A stretch of 64,000 nt of DNA, from contig OX637293.1 in assembly GCA_951799445.1 (NCBI GenBank), forward strand, positions 25,482,001 to 25,546,000, given 5' to 3'. This document shows, in pieces, positions 13,789 to 24,960 of the stretch (positions are counted from its first letter, which is position 1; each line of letters begins with the position of its first letter). The notes beneath the pieces were generated by a model. That model was not told the origin of the DNA, did no database searches, and was given only the letters and a program-made list of their open reading frames with translations. This DNA is from Pseudisothecium myosuroides (taxonomy: Eukaryota; Streptophyta; Bryopsida; Hypnales; Lembophyllaceae). Made by a program: the position numbers and the translations under genes.

Positions 13789-14763
13789 CCCTTCATCGCC
13801 GAAGGGGACAAAAAGTGTCCTCACACACTTTAACAGTCCGATTCGAAGTGCTTGAACTTTTGCATCTGATGTCCAAATTTAATAAAACTTGTTGTAAAAG
13901 TTGCACGTACTAGTCTAGTTTGTGTGGTAAAATTTTTAGATCAATCCAAGACGAATTGAGTTTGTGAAAGCCATTCGAAGTTCACAGGTTCAATGAGTTC
14001 AGCACACTCCATTGTCATGAGTGCAACTTTGGGGGCTTGTATCTTTTTCATCAAATGTTCATTTTCAATAAAATTTGTTGTGTTTTGTTCCCCTTAATCT
14101 CTAGTTATTGAGGTAAAATTTTCATGTCAATCCAAGCTATTTTGAATGTTTGAGAGCAATTCAAAGTTCAAAATCCAGACATTTTTGTATTATAGTGAAC
14201 TTTGGCGGATCATAATTTCTTCATACATGGTCCGTTTTCAATAATTTTTGTTGTAAAAGTTGCGCATACTAGTCTAGTTTTCGAGGTTAAAATTTCATAT
14301 TGATCCAAGAAGTTATGAGTGACTGAGAAGCATTTTAGTAGAAGGAGGTTCAGCTATAGATGTGATTTTTTGCTACTTTTTTCACTATTTTTTAACATTT
14401 CAAATCCATTTTGCAAACACAATGAGTCATTTGAATGATATTTTTTTTCACCAAAGAATTTACATTCTGTTTTTGAATCGCTTGGAAATTTGATGATTTT
14501 TCATTTGAGTAGGTTTAGAAATCAAATTTCACTTCCAAATGTGTTTTTAAGAAAATTTCAGCACCTTTTTCCAACACTAAAACATTATAATCTTTCAATC
14601 TATACGGTCAAATGACCCCAAATTTGTTCCACACCATCTACGACATGCACAAAACAAGATTGTACGGTTGAGAATTTCATACCTTACTGAAATTTAGACT
14701 TTTCACGCTTGTAAAGGCAGTATGCTTTTAAGTATGTTTGGACCTTCGGCGATGAAGGGTTAA
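13785..14763. mobile_element. TTAA-bounded TIR element B, abutting A
   Basis: A 979-bp element whose two ends are identical for 21 bp: TTAA followed by CCCTTCATCGCCGAAGG. Its left TTAA (13785-13788) is also the right TTAA of element A. A hairpin GGACA-AAAAG-TGTCC lies at 13806-13820. The interior contains three degenerate tandem units of about 185 bp (from about 13858, 14045 and 14225), each with a phrase like AATAAAACTTGTTGTAAAAG. No coding capacity. Confidence 0.8.
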
Positions 14764-15715
14764 TGTTTTGCCAATGGATGAAATAAGAGCCCAGGAGGGT
14801 CCATTTCAAATCCATGGCGTGTCCACTTAATTTTTCTAAGTGAGATCTGATTGCCCAATTGCCTTCTACAAATGTTAGAGGAATGTAGGGCCTAAAGTTC
14901 CATAACTACGTTTTCACCGAAAACACTCAAAAATTGCCAATTTTAGTATAAGTACCAAATTTTTGAAAAAAAAACTTTTTGGACACATGTAAACGTAGGA
15001 TCTTATAGTAAACTAGTTTAAGAAGATGTGGAAAAAATTTCAGAATTTTCCACCATGCGGACTAGAAGATATTAGCATTTGAATTGGCAAAAATCCTTTT
15101 TTTGTTCCTGCGAAAAACAGGGCAGCTGCACTTCACAAGGTCACATTTGTATGAAAAAATGTCCAAAATGGTGGTGCTTCTTTGAATTATTTTCCCTAAA
15201 CAAGTTGGCTACATGCTTAAAAATTTTCAAATCATTTGGAATTGTACAACATATACAAAAAAAATAGTAAGTAGAAAGATGTAGAGAATGATCCAAAATA
15301 CTAAATTGTTAAGAATTTAATTATGGAATTGAAAATTGTCAATCCCAATGGTTGTAATGTTTTAATAAACAACCTAAATCCTATGATTTTATTTTTTTCA
15401 AAAAATATTAAAAATTGAGTTTAATAAACAACTTCAAAGTTTATTTCAGAGTAGAAAATCCGTAACTACCCGCAAACTAAAAAACCTCATAACTTTTTAC
15501 TCATTGGTCAAAATGGAATGATTTAAAGCTTTCCATGTATATATAACTCTAGAAAACCAATTTCAAATTTTTATTTTAGAAAAAAGTGATTTTTTCAGAT
15601 CTGCCCGGACTGCCCGCCCGGTGAAAAAAGTAACATATTAGGCCAGAACTTTTGACTCCTATTTTGAAATGTCATGAAATTTAGTGCACATGAAAGATAT
15701 TCCTCATCCCCACCT
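14764..15715. repeat. unassigned AT-rich repeat DNA with a reversed copy of the shared block
   Basis: No gene is visible. About 14960-15085 is a reverse-strand copy of the internal block seen in elements A, B and C, including the phrases CTGAAATTTTTTCCACA and AAGATCCTACG when read on the minus strand. This is probably the remnant of another element of the same family in opposite orientation, but I could not fix both ends. Confidence 0.45.
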
Positions 15716-16659
15716 TTAACCCCTAAAAGCCCGTTGTCCCTTCGGGGGACAAATGCGTTTTCGGGCAGGTACCTACGGGCTGAAATTGTGTTCTGATTTT
15801 TTGAAATTTTTTTTGGAGATAGAAAAACTGATAAGCTTTGTGGGAATATAATTTCTTTCTCAATCGGTGCCCGGGAAAAAAAGTTATGACCAAATAAGCT
15901 CAAAACAGGGGACGGCGGGCAGCTCGGGCAGCAGAAAAAAAATGGACAAAAATTTGAATTTTTCTTTTTATATATTTTTTCTGATAGATTATATTTTTGC
16001 CTATCTAGAAAGCTTTGATTCATTTCATTTGGATATGTTATGAGAAAGTTATGGACATTCTTGTTTTTCGGGCAGTTTGAGCATCTTCTTGAAAAAAATA
16101 ACTTGTAGAATGCATTTCGGAATGCAATTTTTCAAATTTTTCAAATTTTTTTTTTTTGGCATGGTTTAGTTTACTTGCTAGAACAATCTCACCATTGCGA
16201 TTAGTGCATTTTAATTCCATCTAAGAGATATTAATATTTTAGATTTTCCTTCTATCTCATACCTACTTCTACTTAACAATTTTTTTAAGGATGAAAATTA
16301 AGTTTTTTTGAGTTTCTTTTTTTTTCCTAGACTCTCAACTCAATTCTCCACTATAAAGATTTAAAGCTCAAAACGCTGTAGTGCAAAAATTTTAAGTTAA
16401 AAATGTTTAAAGACAAAAAATCTGGTCCCGCAATGTGCTGAAAAACTTGTTTTTTCCACTTTAAACGCAGATAATCTTGCAATCTGTGCGGTCAAAAATT
16501 CTGAAATTTTTTCCACACATTCTCATACCAATTAGGTGTAAGATCCTACGGTTAGATGTGAAAAAAAAACAATTTTAATTTTTTTTTACTTTTTGCTATA
16601 GAAATGGCAGTTTTCAGTGTTTTTTGGCAGAAAAAAGACCTTGGACCTTTAGGGGTTAA
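15716..16659. mobile_element. TTAA-bounded TIR element C
   Basis: A 944-bp element: left end TTAACCCCTAAAAGCCC, right end, read inward, TTAACCCCTAAAGGTCC. A hairpin TTGTCCC-TTCGG-GGGACAA lies at 15734-15752; in RNA form it would have a UUCG-type loop. The interior shares long stretches with element D (19152-19776), including GAAAGTTATGGACATTCTTG-like text, and carries the roughly 100-nt shared block at 16460-16570. No transposase. Confidence 0.75.
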
Positions 16660-16757
16660 TTAAAATTTCAGCTTAAAATATGAAAATCTCTAGTCACACG
16701 TACCTGCCCAAAATTGCTATGTTGCTAAAAATAGCAGGCTGGTCCTTTAGGGGTTAA
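16656..16757 (-). mobile_element. solo end of a TTAA element (E)
   Basis: From the TTAA at 16754-16757, read on the minus strand, the sequence is TTAACCCCTAAAGGACC, followed by hairpin TGCTA-TTTT-TAGCA (16723-16736) and the phrase GGGCAGGTAC, which also occurs near the left end of element C. It therefore looks like an inverted left end of another copy. It begins at the TTAA closing element C. Confidence 0.55.
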
Positions 16758-16867
16758 AGGAAATTTATTGTTACTTTTTGGAGTAATTTTAAAAACTTTA
16801 ACAAGTGTAAACCTGTTATCAACATTCTTGTCACACTAATTCCAAAACTTTTGTATATAATAAAGAG

Positions 16868-17035
16868 AATCATCTCCAAGGGAAAGATTCCCATCTATGG
16901 TCCTATTTATGGTCACAATGATCATATGGTGGCCTTCCATGATACAGAGGGAGACCACTGAGTAAGACCACTGTATGATCATTGTGACCATCAATTGTGA
17001 CCTTCCCATGAATCTTGGGGCGATGATCAATTCAC
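16868..17035. repeat. small foldback element
   Basis: An imperfect inverted repeat: GGTCACAATGATCATATGG near 16911 is mirrored by CATGATCATTGTGACC-like sequence near 16972-16993, and the similarity continues outward to a CCAAG/CTTGG pair near 16877 and 17018. It resembles a MITE; the superfamily is unknown. Confidence 0.45.
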
Positions 17036-17247
17036 TCCATGATGATTTGTAAAGTCCTTCAAATGTTCTAATTTTCACTGAAAAGATGAGTTAATTCTTT
17101 GCCTCAGATAGCATCCATTTCGTCAAAACCATGAGAACCTTCTGTAGTATGATGCACTGCAAGGACCGCAAGCCATGAAAAATTAGCAGCAAGAATCTGA
17201 CTCAAAACAGGAACCGTTTGGTTGACAAGAATGTGTGTGTATCTCTA

Positions 17248-18799
17248 CAGTGATTCCAAAAACTGTGAGTCTATGTTGTGTTCCGTTTCACTCCGTGCAC
17301 CATATGTTGAAAACAAGTGGACAAAATCCAAATGAGCAAACATGAATGTTGTAGTATCTTTTGTATACTACAATCCTATAAAAATTTGAAGCAAAAAGCA
17401 ATTACAGTTTGGAAGTAAATCAATTTCAAAGCTAACCCCCCTATTGACTCAATTGTTGAGGCGGGTTTCATAATCAATCCAAAAATCGCCTACGCTTCTT
17501 TTTTGAGTCCTGATGACTTGAATATTTTATTGCATGGTATTGTACACCATTTAGTACCCACCTCCATTGGTAATGTAAAAAGTTGACATGCGAGTGCTTC
17601 AAAAAAATTATATATAGTAAAAAATGTAGATAATTAGAATTTGAATGGAATTTGAAGATTTTCAATGAATCAAAGATTTTTAGATTTTGTTTACTATCAC
17701 AAATGGTCTATGGGTTGCAATTCGAACCGTCGTTGCATCTATTTTGAATAGATTTGAAAATATTTGTCTTAATACACAATTAATATAAAATCATTTTAAT
17801 TTGTATTTAGCAACCAAAACAATTATTTTCACTGCAATCTTTTTGAATCCGGCATATTAGTTTGTAAGGATTATATATAGTACATTTGTTTGGATTGTAG
17901 GGGACTTATTATGAAATGACAACAACAAAGTAATACCAAAATTTTGAATTATTTGCAATAAATATTTTTAATTAAAAAATGATAATTTACTAATGCATTA
18001 TATATATATATATAGAGAGAGAGTATGTAATAGAATTAAAATACTATATATGACAAAATATTAACAAACATATTTTATAAAAATAGAAATAAGACATATT
18101 GTCAAAATTTAGGTATTACTTTGTTGTTGTCATTTCATAATAAGTCCCCTACAATCCAAACAAATGTACTACATATAATCCTTACAAACTAATATGCCGG
18201 ATTCAAAAAGATTGCAGTGAAAATAATTGTTTTGGTTGCTAAATACAAATTAAAATGATTTTATATTAATTGTGTATTAAGACAAATATTTTCAAATCTA
18301 CTCAAAATAGATGCAACGACGGTTCGAATTGCAACCCATAGACCATTTGTGATAGTAAACAAAATCTAAAAATCTTTGATTCATTGAAAATCTTCAAATT
18401 CCATTCAAATTCTAATTATCTACATTTTTTACTATATATAATTTTTTTGAAGCACTCGTATGTCAACTTTTTACATTACCAATGGAGGTGGGTACTAAAT
18501 GGTGTACAATACCATGCAATAAAATATTCAAGTCATCAGGACTCAAAAAAGAAGCGTAGGCAATTTTTGGATTGATTATGAAACCCGCCTCAACAACTGA
18601 GTCAATAGGGGGGTTAGCTTTGAAATTGATTTGCTTCCAAACTGTAATTGCTTTTTGCTTCAAATTTTTATAGGATTGTAGTACACAAAAGATACTAGAA
18701 CATTCATATTTGCTCATTTGGATTTTGTCCACTTGTTTTCAACATATGGTGCACGGAGTGAAATGGAACACAACATAGACTCAGTTTTTGGAGTCACTG
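17248..18799. mobile_element. Tc1/mariner-like giant foldback, 1552 bp, TA flanks
   Basis: Two arms of about 770 bp form an almost perfect palindrome centred near 18020. The ends read CAGTGATTCCAAAAACTG and, from the other side, CAGTGACTCCAAAAACTG, and TA lies outside each (17246-17247 and 18800-18801). A 63-codon open frame on the minus strand in the left arm reappears on the plus strand in the right arm with two amino-acid changes, so the arms are very alike and the element is probably young. No transposase motif was found. Confidence 0.85.
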
Positions 18800-18809
18800 T
18801 ACATGTATA

Positions 18810-18840
18810 CTAGAACAGACCCATTGCAATGCAACGGAAA
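18810..18840 (-). mobile_element. Helitron-like 3' terminus
   Basis: On the minus strand a stem-loop CCGTTGC-ATT-GCAATGG (18821-18837, one G-T pair) is followed seven bases later by CTAG (18813-18810) and then T. Hairpin plus CTRR plus T is the usual Helitron 3' end. The matching 5' TC end, at higher coordinates, was not identified. Confidence 0.5.
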
Positions 18841-19151
18841 TGCAACATGATAAGGCACAATGAAAAAATGTGTTGAGAAAGGGGATGAAAACGTGACCGT
18901 TTTTGTGACATTGGGTTGTGACAAGGGTTGTAATCATGTGTATTTAATATAATAGATGATACGCCTTTCCAAGTATGTTCACTGCCCTAGTCTAATTTTG
19001 CACTTTCTCAAAAGCTGTCTAGCAATGTTTAGATTCTACGGATGCCCGAAAAAACTGTAGAAGTAATGTGCATTGTTTTGCATGTAACAATTGAGCCCTT
19101 CCCATAGATACTTGCAATCAAAAGAGTAATGCATGAGGAATTAGAGCTACT

Positions 19152-19776
19152 TTAACCCGTAAAGTCCCATCGGTCCGGGAGGGCCAAAATGTGACTTTGA
19201 GTAGGCTCATATGCTCTCAATATTCATTATGATTTTTTGTAACTTTTTGTGAAGCTAGAAAAACACATAAATTTCCTTGGAATATAATTTTTATTTCACT
19301 TAGTGCTTAGGAGTAGAAGTTATGGCCGAAAACGGAGGTTGGTGGTAGTTTAAAAAAAATCACAAAAGTCAAAATAATATTTTTAATATTTTTTTCCTAA
19401 AATATTATATTTTTGTTCACATGTGAAGCTTTGATCCATTCTATTTGGATTGTGAATGAGAAATTTATGGACAATCTTATTTTCTGGACAATCTAAGCAT
19501 CTTCTTCAAAAAATAACTTATGGGATTCATTTTTTAATGCAATTTTTACAATTTTTCAAAAGAAATTGTTTGGCAAGGTTAGAAAAATCTCACCGTTGGG
19601 ATTATTGGGTTTCAATTCCCTCTTAGAACTATTAACAATTTAGTTTTTTGTTCAATCCACATGATTTGAGACAAGATAAGTATAAGATCCTCTAGTTTTT
19701 CTTTGGCAACCTCAACGGAAATGGCAGTTTTGAGTGTTTTTTGACAGGAAGATGGCCTTGGGACTTCAGAGGTTAA
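19152..19776. mobile_element. TTAA-bounded TIR element D
   Basis: A 625-bp element: left end TTAACCCGTAAAGTCCC, right end, read inward, TTAACCTCTGAAGTCCC. A hairpin GGTCC-GGGA-GGGCC with one wobble pair lies at 19172-19185. The interior is homologous to element C. No coding capacity. Confidence 0.7.
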
Positions 19777-19920
19777 TATACTAAACGATTCTCTAATGCA
19801 GTTTTGATATTGATAGACTCACGTAATATAGAAGTCAATAACGTTATCAACTTATCACCCAAAAAATCCCCGGGTGTGTGATTTCCAGAGCATCATGCCC
19901 GCCTTCTAGGAAGGTCAGCA

Positions 19921-20346
19921 AAGGTAGGACCACCCATAGTCAATCACGTAAGCAATTTTTACACAAATTGTAAGCAGTACTAGGCAAATAAAAGTTTTTC
20001 TATGTAGGAAGATAGAAAATACTGGGACTACAAATTTTCTAGAATTTTATTCCCAAAATTCAAATTATTGTGATTTTTGAAGGCCAAAAAGTTGTTTGGA
20101 CTAATAGCCAATATTTAGACTCTTCCAATTCCAATCATAGAGTAACTACTTTCCTACTCACTACTTCCTATTTTCTTGCTCTCTACTTCAGGACATGTGT
20201 AATAAACTTATTAGTCCCAACCTTGAAAAGGAAAAAAAAAAAAATTCTAAGCTTTGATTGGAAATCTGTTCCAACCTTGGTTGAAAATAAAAGCAAACTA
20301 CATATCAGGTATGGCTCTCTGGTCAGGAATGGGTGAGCTTATCTTA
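19921..20346. mobile_element. degenerate copy of the AAGGTAG..CCACCC TIR family
   Basis: About 425 bp homologous to the better-preserved element at 41837-42250, including AACCTTGAAAAGGAAA and TAAGCTT-type phrases. The left end is AAGGTAGGACCACCCATAG; the right end has decayed. A short related end (CTACCTTA) recurs near 20660 and 20890. Confidence 0.5.
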
Positions 20347-21006
20347 CATGTCTCCATATGAAATTTCTTCATGAATTTTTCCTAATGATCATGTTCTTTT
20401 TGTACAACACTTGAGAAGCATGGAAGGTAGAGTATACAAAAACCATTGGAGAACTGATAGTATCTCCTCTCTTGACCCTTCTTGCCAACATCACCTAAAG
20501 TAGATAAGCTAGTTACCACCCTGATTTGCAATTAGAATATCTTAGGGTCAATTCCAAGAGGAATATATGTTTTTCAAAGGTGTGCGCTTGTGTCATAAAT
20601 CAAACTCAAGTGGAATTATAATTTCCAATTAAAATTGTAATTTCTGTGAATTTTTGAAGTGGTCTACCTTAGAATTACAAAACCGCCTATAGTATATAGC
20701 AAAGAGTTGAATTATAACTACTTTTCCATAAGTATGCCACTAGTAAAGGATTGACATGTTACCCATTAATTGTTGGCCTTAATGCATTGATTTTGTCATA
20801 AGATGAACAGATTTGAATGTTTTTTGGGATGGAAATGGGGCCAAAAGTAGGGGGATGGAATTGGACAATGAACGGAATTGGGCTGGTCTACCTTAATCTA
20901 CTCATAAATTTGATCAGACTTATTAGCAAATGGTGTAAGCATAACATAACTAGTTAACCTCTACGATCACTGATCTTTGAATGATAATGGGTTGTCTACT
21001 AACACC

Positions 21007-21237
21007 TTAACCCTTGAAAAGAAGTTGGGGTCCCTCTATATGACCCGTATTTAGCCTTACAACTCTTCACTTGTAGTTTAATATATTATTTTTAACACAT
21101 TGTTATTTAAATACTATCATGATTATTAATTTACTTTGTACTGAAATGTATTTGGTCAATGTATTTCTGACCAAATACCACCAAATTTATCATATACTAT
21201 ACAGCCACAAAGGGCTTTCGAGCCCTTTAGGGGTTAA
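21007..21237. mobile_element. TTAA-bounded TIR element G, 231 bp
   Basis: Left end TTAACCCTTGAAAAG, right end, read inward, TTAACCCCTAAAGGG. Both ends carry hairpins: GGGTC-CCTCTATAT-GACCC at 21028-21046 and AAAGGGCT-TTCG-AGCCCTTT at 21209-21228. It is close in size to element F (42249-42469). Confidence 0.65.
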
Positions 21238-21702
21238 TGAACAATTGTACTGATCCACAATCTTCCACTTTGAAATTGCAGAATGTGATAAGGCAAATGG
21301 ATCAAAATTTGATCTCGATTTAATGGCTATTGCACCCGCAGGATGCTAAACCCATCCCATGAAGTGGGCTATGCAGGGTGAATGCAAGATCATTGTCAAA
21401 AAAAGCCCCCTACCTTATGTTGTGTTAATTCTTTGTTCTTCACCTTTCCTACCTAATTTTACGCTTTGATTGCAAATATGAATTCAAAATTTGTAATTTT
21501 ATCATGTGTGAAAGAAAAAAAAATTCTTGCGTCCTGCATCCTGCATTGCACCCAAGTATCTCTCCATAGTGCTCTAAACTGATTTTCTAAGAATCGCACT
21601 CCAGCAAGGTCACTGACTTCCATTCGTTCATTGGGTACAAAATCCCAGCTGGCATTCCAAATATAACCTGGATGGAGGGTTTTTTAAACAATATCCTCAA
21701 CC

Positions 21703-21928
21703 TTAAGAGAGAGGCATCCAATGGCGTCCCTGTACCCAATGGTGTCCATTTCTAGAAAGGGGCGTCATTTCAGAACCTAAATGTAGATAGACCAAACATG
21801 GCTTGTTATTTTTTGACTGAAATAATAAGCCATGTATATTTCTCCTAGAATTGCGTTCCAGAATAACGCCCCTTCCTAGAAAGGAATGCCATTGGGTACA
21901 TGGACACCATTGGATACCTCTCCTTTAA
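21703..21928. mobile_element. TTAA-bounded foldback MITE, 226 bp
   Basis: The two halves are inverted copies: TTAAGAGAGAGGCATCC at the left and TTAAAGGAGAGGTATCC read inward from the right, with CATGGCTTRTTATT near the centre. The TTAA boundaries match those of the CCCYTAAAG elements, but the ends differ, so this is a separate family. Confidence 0.65.
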
Positions 21929-21954
21929 GTGTAACAATGTATATTTCAATTTCA

Positions 21955-22375
21955 TCTTAGAGCTATCAACAATTTATTGTTTTTTCTTCTATCTCATACA
22001 TGAGTGCTTCAACTAAATTATAAAGATTATTTTTTATTTATTTTTACAAACTCTCAACTCAATTATTCAACATAAAAAAAAATGTAAATTCACAATCTTT
22101 AGTTCAAACAATTTTATGTTAAGAGAATTCAAAGCCTTATAATTAGTTAGGCTAGGAACAATAAAACTCTTTTTCTTCACTTTAAACGCTTGTATCTTGT
22201 GATCGATAATAGTCAAAGTTTTTAAAGTTTCTTCCAAATATCTTCATACTAGTCTAGTATAAGATCCTATAGTTGGATATGTAAAAAAAAATGAATGTTG
22301 AAAATTTTGTTGTTTGCATTGAAATGGGAATTTTTGAATGTTTTTTGACAGTAAAATGGCTATAGGAGTTAAAAT
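21955..22375. repeat. decayed right half of a C/D-type TTAA element
   Basis: Homologous to the right part of element C, from the ATCTTAGAGCTATCAACAAT phrase through the shared internal block (about 22190-22300) to a worn end GGCTATAGGAGTTAA. The left end is missing. Confidence 0.5.
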
Positions 22376-23560
22376 TAAAAGTAACCTTTCAAGATTAGGA
22401 TATTTATATTTAACATGCATATATTCTAAAAGAATGAACATGCCAAAACCATTGGAAAAATTGCTTATGTAGCCATTTTGCACCGTATTTGATGTTTACT
22501 TCAGAAGATAACAACCATGACTAGATGATATCTTGTAAATTGAACTACAAGTAGCACCTTTCAGAAACATTATTCTAATAATTTAATGAATTATAGATGT
22601 GCAATAGGACATTGTATGTGTCTTGACAACTTCAAAGAAACATTAGATAGACAACTCTTGTAGTCTTGTTGTTTTAAAAAAATTAGGAATTTTGCTGACT
22701 CTTTCATAATCAAGTTCAGGCGCAAAAGTACAAATTTGAGACTCCTATTAATATTGTTTTAATAATTGATACTAAATATATCCATGAATTAACATTCTTT
22801 TGATTTTTGTACAACCTTTGATTCCTGGTTGATTTTTGGAGGAGACAGATAAGATTTATTTTGTATATTGCAAATTCAATGTATGAAGTAGTGTTTCACA
22901 AAAGGAAATGAGCACAAAAGGAAAATTTGCATATCAATTCACACATATAATAAAGCTAATCAGAAAGTGAACCCCAATTTGTAGAAAGGGATCACAGGAA
23001 GGTATAATTAAAAAGAGTACAAAAGAAACATAGTGCCAAACTCCATCAAACCAAGTTTAGGTGCTTCAAGGAGTTTCGTCTTGTGTTTTTCTCAAACTCT
23101 AGTTCCTAGTCCCTCATTGCACACACACTATAGTTAACTCAAATATAAGGCAAACTTTACATAGTGGTCATATACTATCACTAACTTAACTTAGTTTGGG
23201 TTGTATGCATAAAAGAAGACTCATTGTGATCTAAGCTCTACTACCTAGAGTAGCTTGCATGTTGTATCAATTCAAATGAAAATACATGCAAGATATGGTA
23301 AATAATGAGGTTCAAATTTCAACACTGCTTAATGCAAAATGCCAAATACCTCAAAAAATATTGAATCAATTGAACAATAGATGAAGCAATCACTTAACTC
23401 ACATTGAATGAATGCATTTATTTATTTATTTTTGGCACAAGAGGAAATTTTTTATTCCAATGCAAAGAAATGGTTGCATTTCCACAACTACTATAAATAG
23501 AAAGATTTATAAGCTATACTTTTATCCACTTGAGTACAATTCCAACTTCTTTATTCTAAC
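22376..23560. other. intergenic, no gene seen
   Basis: AT-rich sequence of about 1.2 kb downstream of the kinase gene. It presumably holds that gene's 3' UTR. No repeat end or coding exon was recognised. Confidence 0.4.
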
Positions 23561-24394
23561 CTACTTGACATTTTCTAGGATCCAAGGATGCTTCAAAACT
23601 TTTGATGCATTCAACCGCTTGTTGATATTATACGTGAGCATTTTTTGAATGAGATCTTTTGCACCCTCTGAGATGCTTGGCCATGGATCCTTAATAAACA
23701 AATTATTTTTGGGCTTCATAATGTTTTTATACATTTCATCAACCGTATCGCCGTCAAAAGGAAAGAACCCTGCTAAGAGCACATATAATATCACCCCGGC
23801 ACTCCAAATGTCTGCTTTGGGTCCATGGTGGAATTCCACGACTTCAGGAGCTATATATGGTACAGTCCCAATGACATCAACCAATACTTCACCATGCTTA
23901 AAGAATCGGGCCGATCCAAAATCAATCACTTTGAGTAGTGAATCTTTGTCTTTGGTTTGGAACATCAAGTTTTCAAGCCTTAAATCCCTATGAACAATGC
24001 CAACTCTATGGCATGCTTTTATAGCACAAACAATTTCTTTGATTAATTGAGCGGCTCTTGGCTCTCCAAAAGTTGCACAATTTTCAATCATACGATCAAC
24101 AAGCGTTCCTCCTTTACATAGCTCCATCAATATGTATACATAAATATCATCGTGAAATACATCTTTGATGGATACTATGTTTGGATGTTCTTTAAGATTG
24201 ATCCACTTTAGAGTGTCAATTTCACGTTTTACCATTTTTAAGTGGTTTCGTGAGATGAGGGTGCTCTTTTCAATACATTTGCATGCATAATGTTGGCCCG
24301 TTGCAATTTCAGTGCACAAATATGTAACGCCAAAAGTACCTTCCCCCAATTGCTTGCCTTTTGTATAGAAGTCCATCATTTGAATGGTCTTCAT
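23561..24394 (-). CDS. CDPK/PEPC-kinase-like Ser/Thr protein kinase, kinase domain only, intronless
   Basis: A single open frame of 277 residues that is almost entirely one kinase domain. Visible motifs: glycine loop LGEGTFGVTYLCTE (residues about 16-29), ATP-anchoring Lys in YACKCIEKS, catalytic loop HRDLRLENLM, magnesium loop IDFGSA, activation-segment end IAPEVV, and ADIWSAGVILYVLLAG. The set is closest to plant calcium-dependent kinases, but there is no autoinhibitory junction or EF-hands; it ends just after HPWI. Phosphoenolpyruvate-carboxylase kinases have the same size and layout. The catalytic loop has Arg where nearly all kinases have Lys (HRDLK), which may lower or abolish activity. 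Lack of introns beside intron-rich genes fits a retrocopy, though PPCK genes also have few introns. The ATG at 24394 is the first in frame. Confidence 0.85.
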   Translation of the reverse strand: MKTIQMMDFYTKGKQLGEGTFGVTYLCTEIATGQHYACKCIEKSTLISRNHLKMVKREIDTLKWINLKEHPNIVSIKDVFHDDIYVYILMELCKGGTLVDRMIENCATFGEPRAAQLIKEIVCAIKACHRVGIVHRDLRLENLMFQTKDKDSLLKVIDFGSARFFKHGEVLVDVIGTVPYIAPEVVEFHHGPKADIWSAGVILYVLLAGFFPFDGDTVDEMYKNIMKPKNNLFIKDPWPSISEGAKDLIQKMLTYNINKRLNASKVLKHPWILENVK

Positions 24395-24460
24395 TTTAAA
24401 GAGCTACAATAGACAAGGCCATGGAAGAAAGAAATGGGAATATTAGATGAGAGGCCTCCC

Positions 24461-24468
24461 TATTTAAA
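24461..24468 (-). promoter_or_regulatory. possible TATA box of the kinase gene
   Basis: On the minus strand TTTAAATA lies about 67 nt upstream of the ATG, followed by a short leader. Position and sequence suit a TATA element; there is no other support. Confidence 0.3.
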
Positions 24469-24474
24469 GAACTA

Positions 24475-24960
24475 AATATCTTTTACTTTGACCTAGCTCA
24501 CATGTATCTTTTACTTTGACCTAGTTTACAATTGATCTAGTTTTCACCTAGCTTTTACTTTAATCTATTTTTTTCACCTAGCTTTTCATTATTTTTTCCT
24601 AGCTTTTATTTTTCACCTAGGTTTTTATATGGCTTTCACTTCTATCTACTTTTATAGCTTATATAGCTATTATATTATTTTGATCTATATTTAACCTTGT
24701 CTTTTTTCTAATTTATTTAACTTTGACTTTCTTTATTTTATTTAACCTTAGCTACTTTTTAATTTCTTTACTTGAATATTTTCTTGATCTAACTTTTGTC
24801 TAGATAGCTTCTACTTTGATCTAGCTTTGATCTTGCTTTTTCTTTAATATATGTTTTATTCTTTTTGTTATAAATAGCTTTTATTTTGATGTGGTTTTAA
24901 TTCAATTTTTACTTTAAATCTAATTTTTACTTTAATCTACAAGTGCTTCAATATCTATTA
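24475..24960. repeat. degenerate short tandem repeat upstream of the kinase
   Basis: About 480 bp of imperfectly repeated phrases such as CTTTTACTTTGACCTAG and CTTTTCACCTAG, one every 15-30 bp. It is low-complexity pyrimidine-rich DNA with no coding potential. Confidence 0.6.

Noticed and set aside
15595..16023. 142-codon open frame on the minus strand in element C
   Set aside because: It crosses the element's TTAA border and hairpin, is low in complexity and has no homologous frame in element D.
17474..18732. Open frames of 63 and 89 codons in the palindrome arms
   Set aside because: They are mirror images created by the inverted repeat; no transposase motif (DDE/D, helix-turn-helix) was visible.
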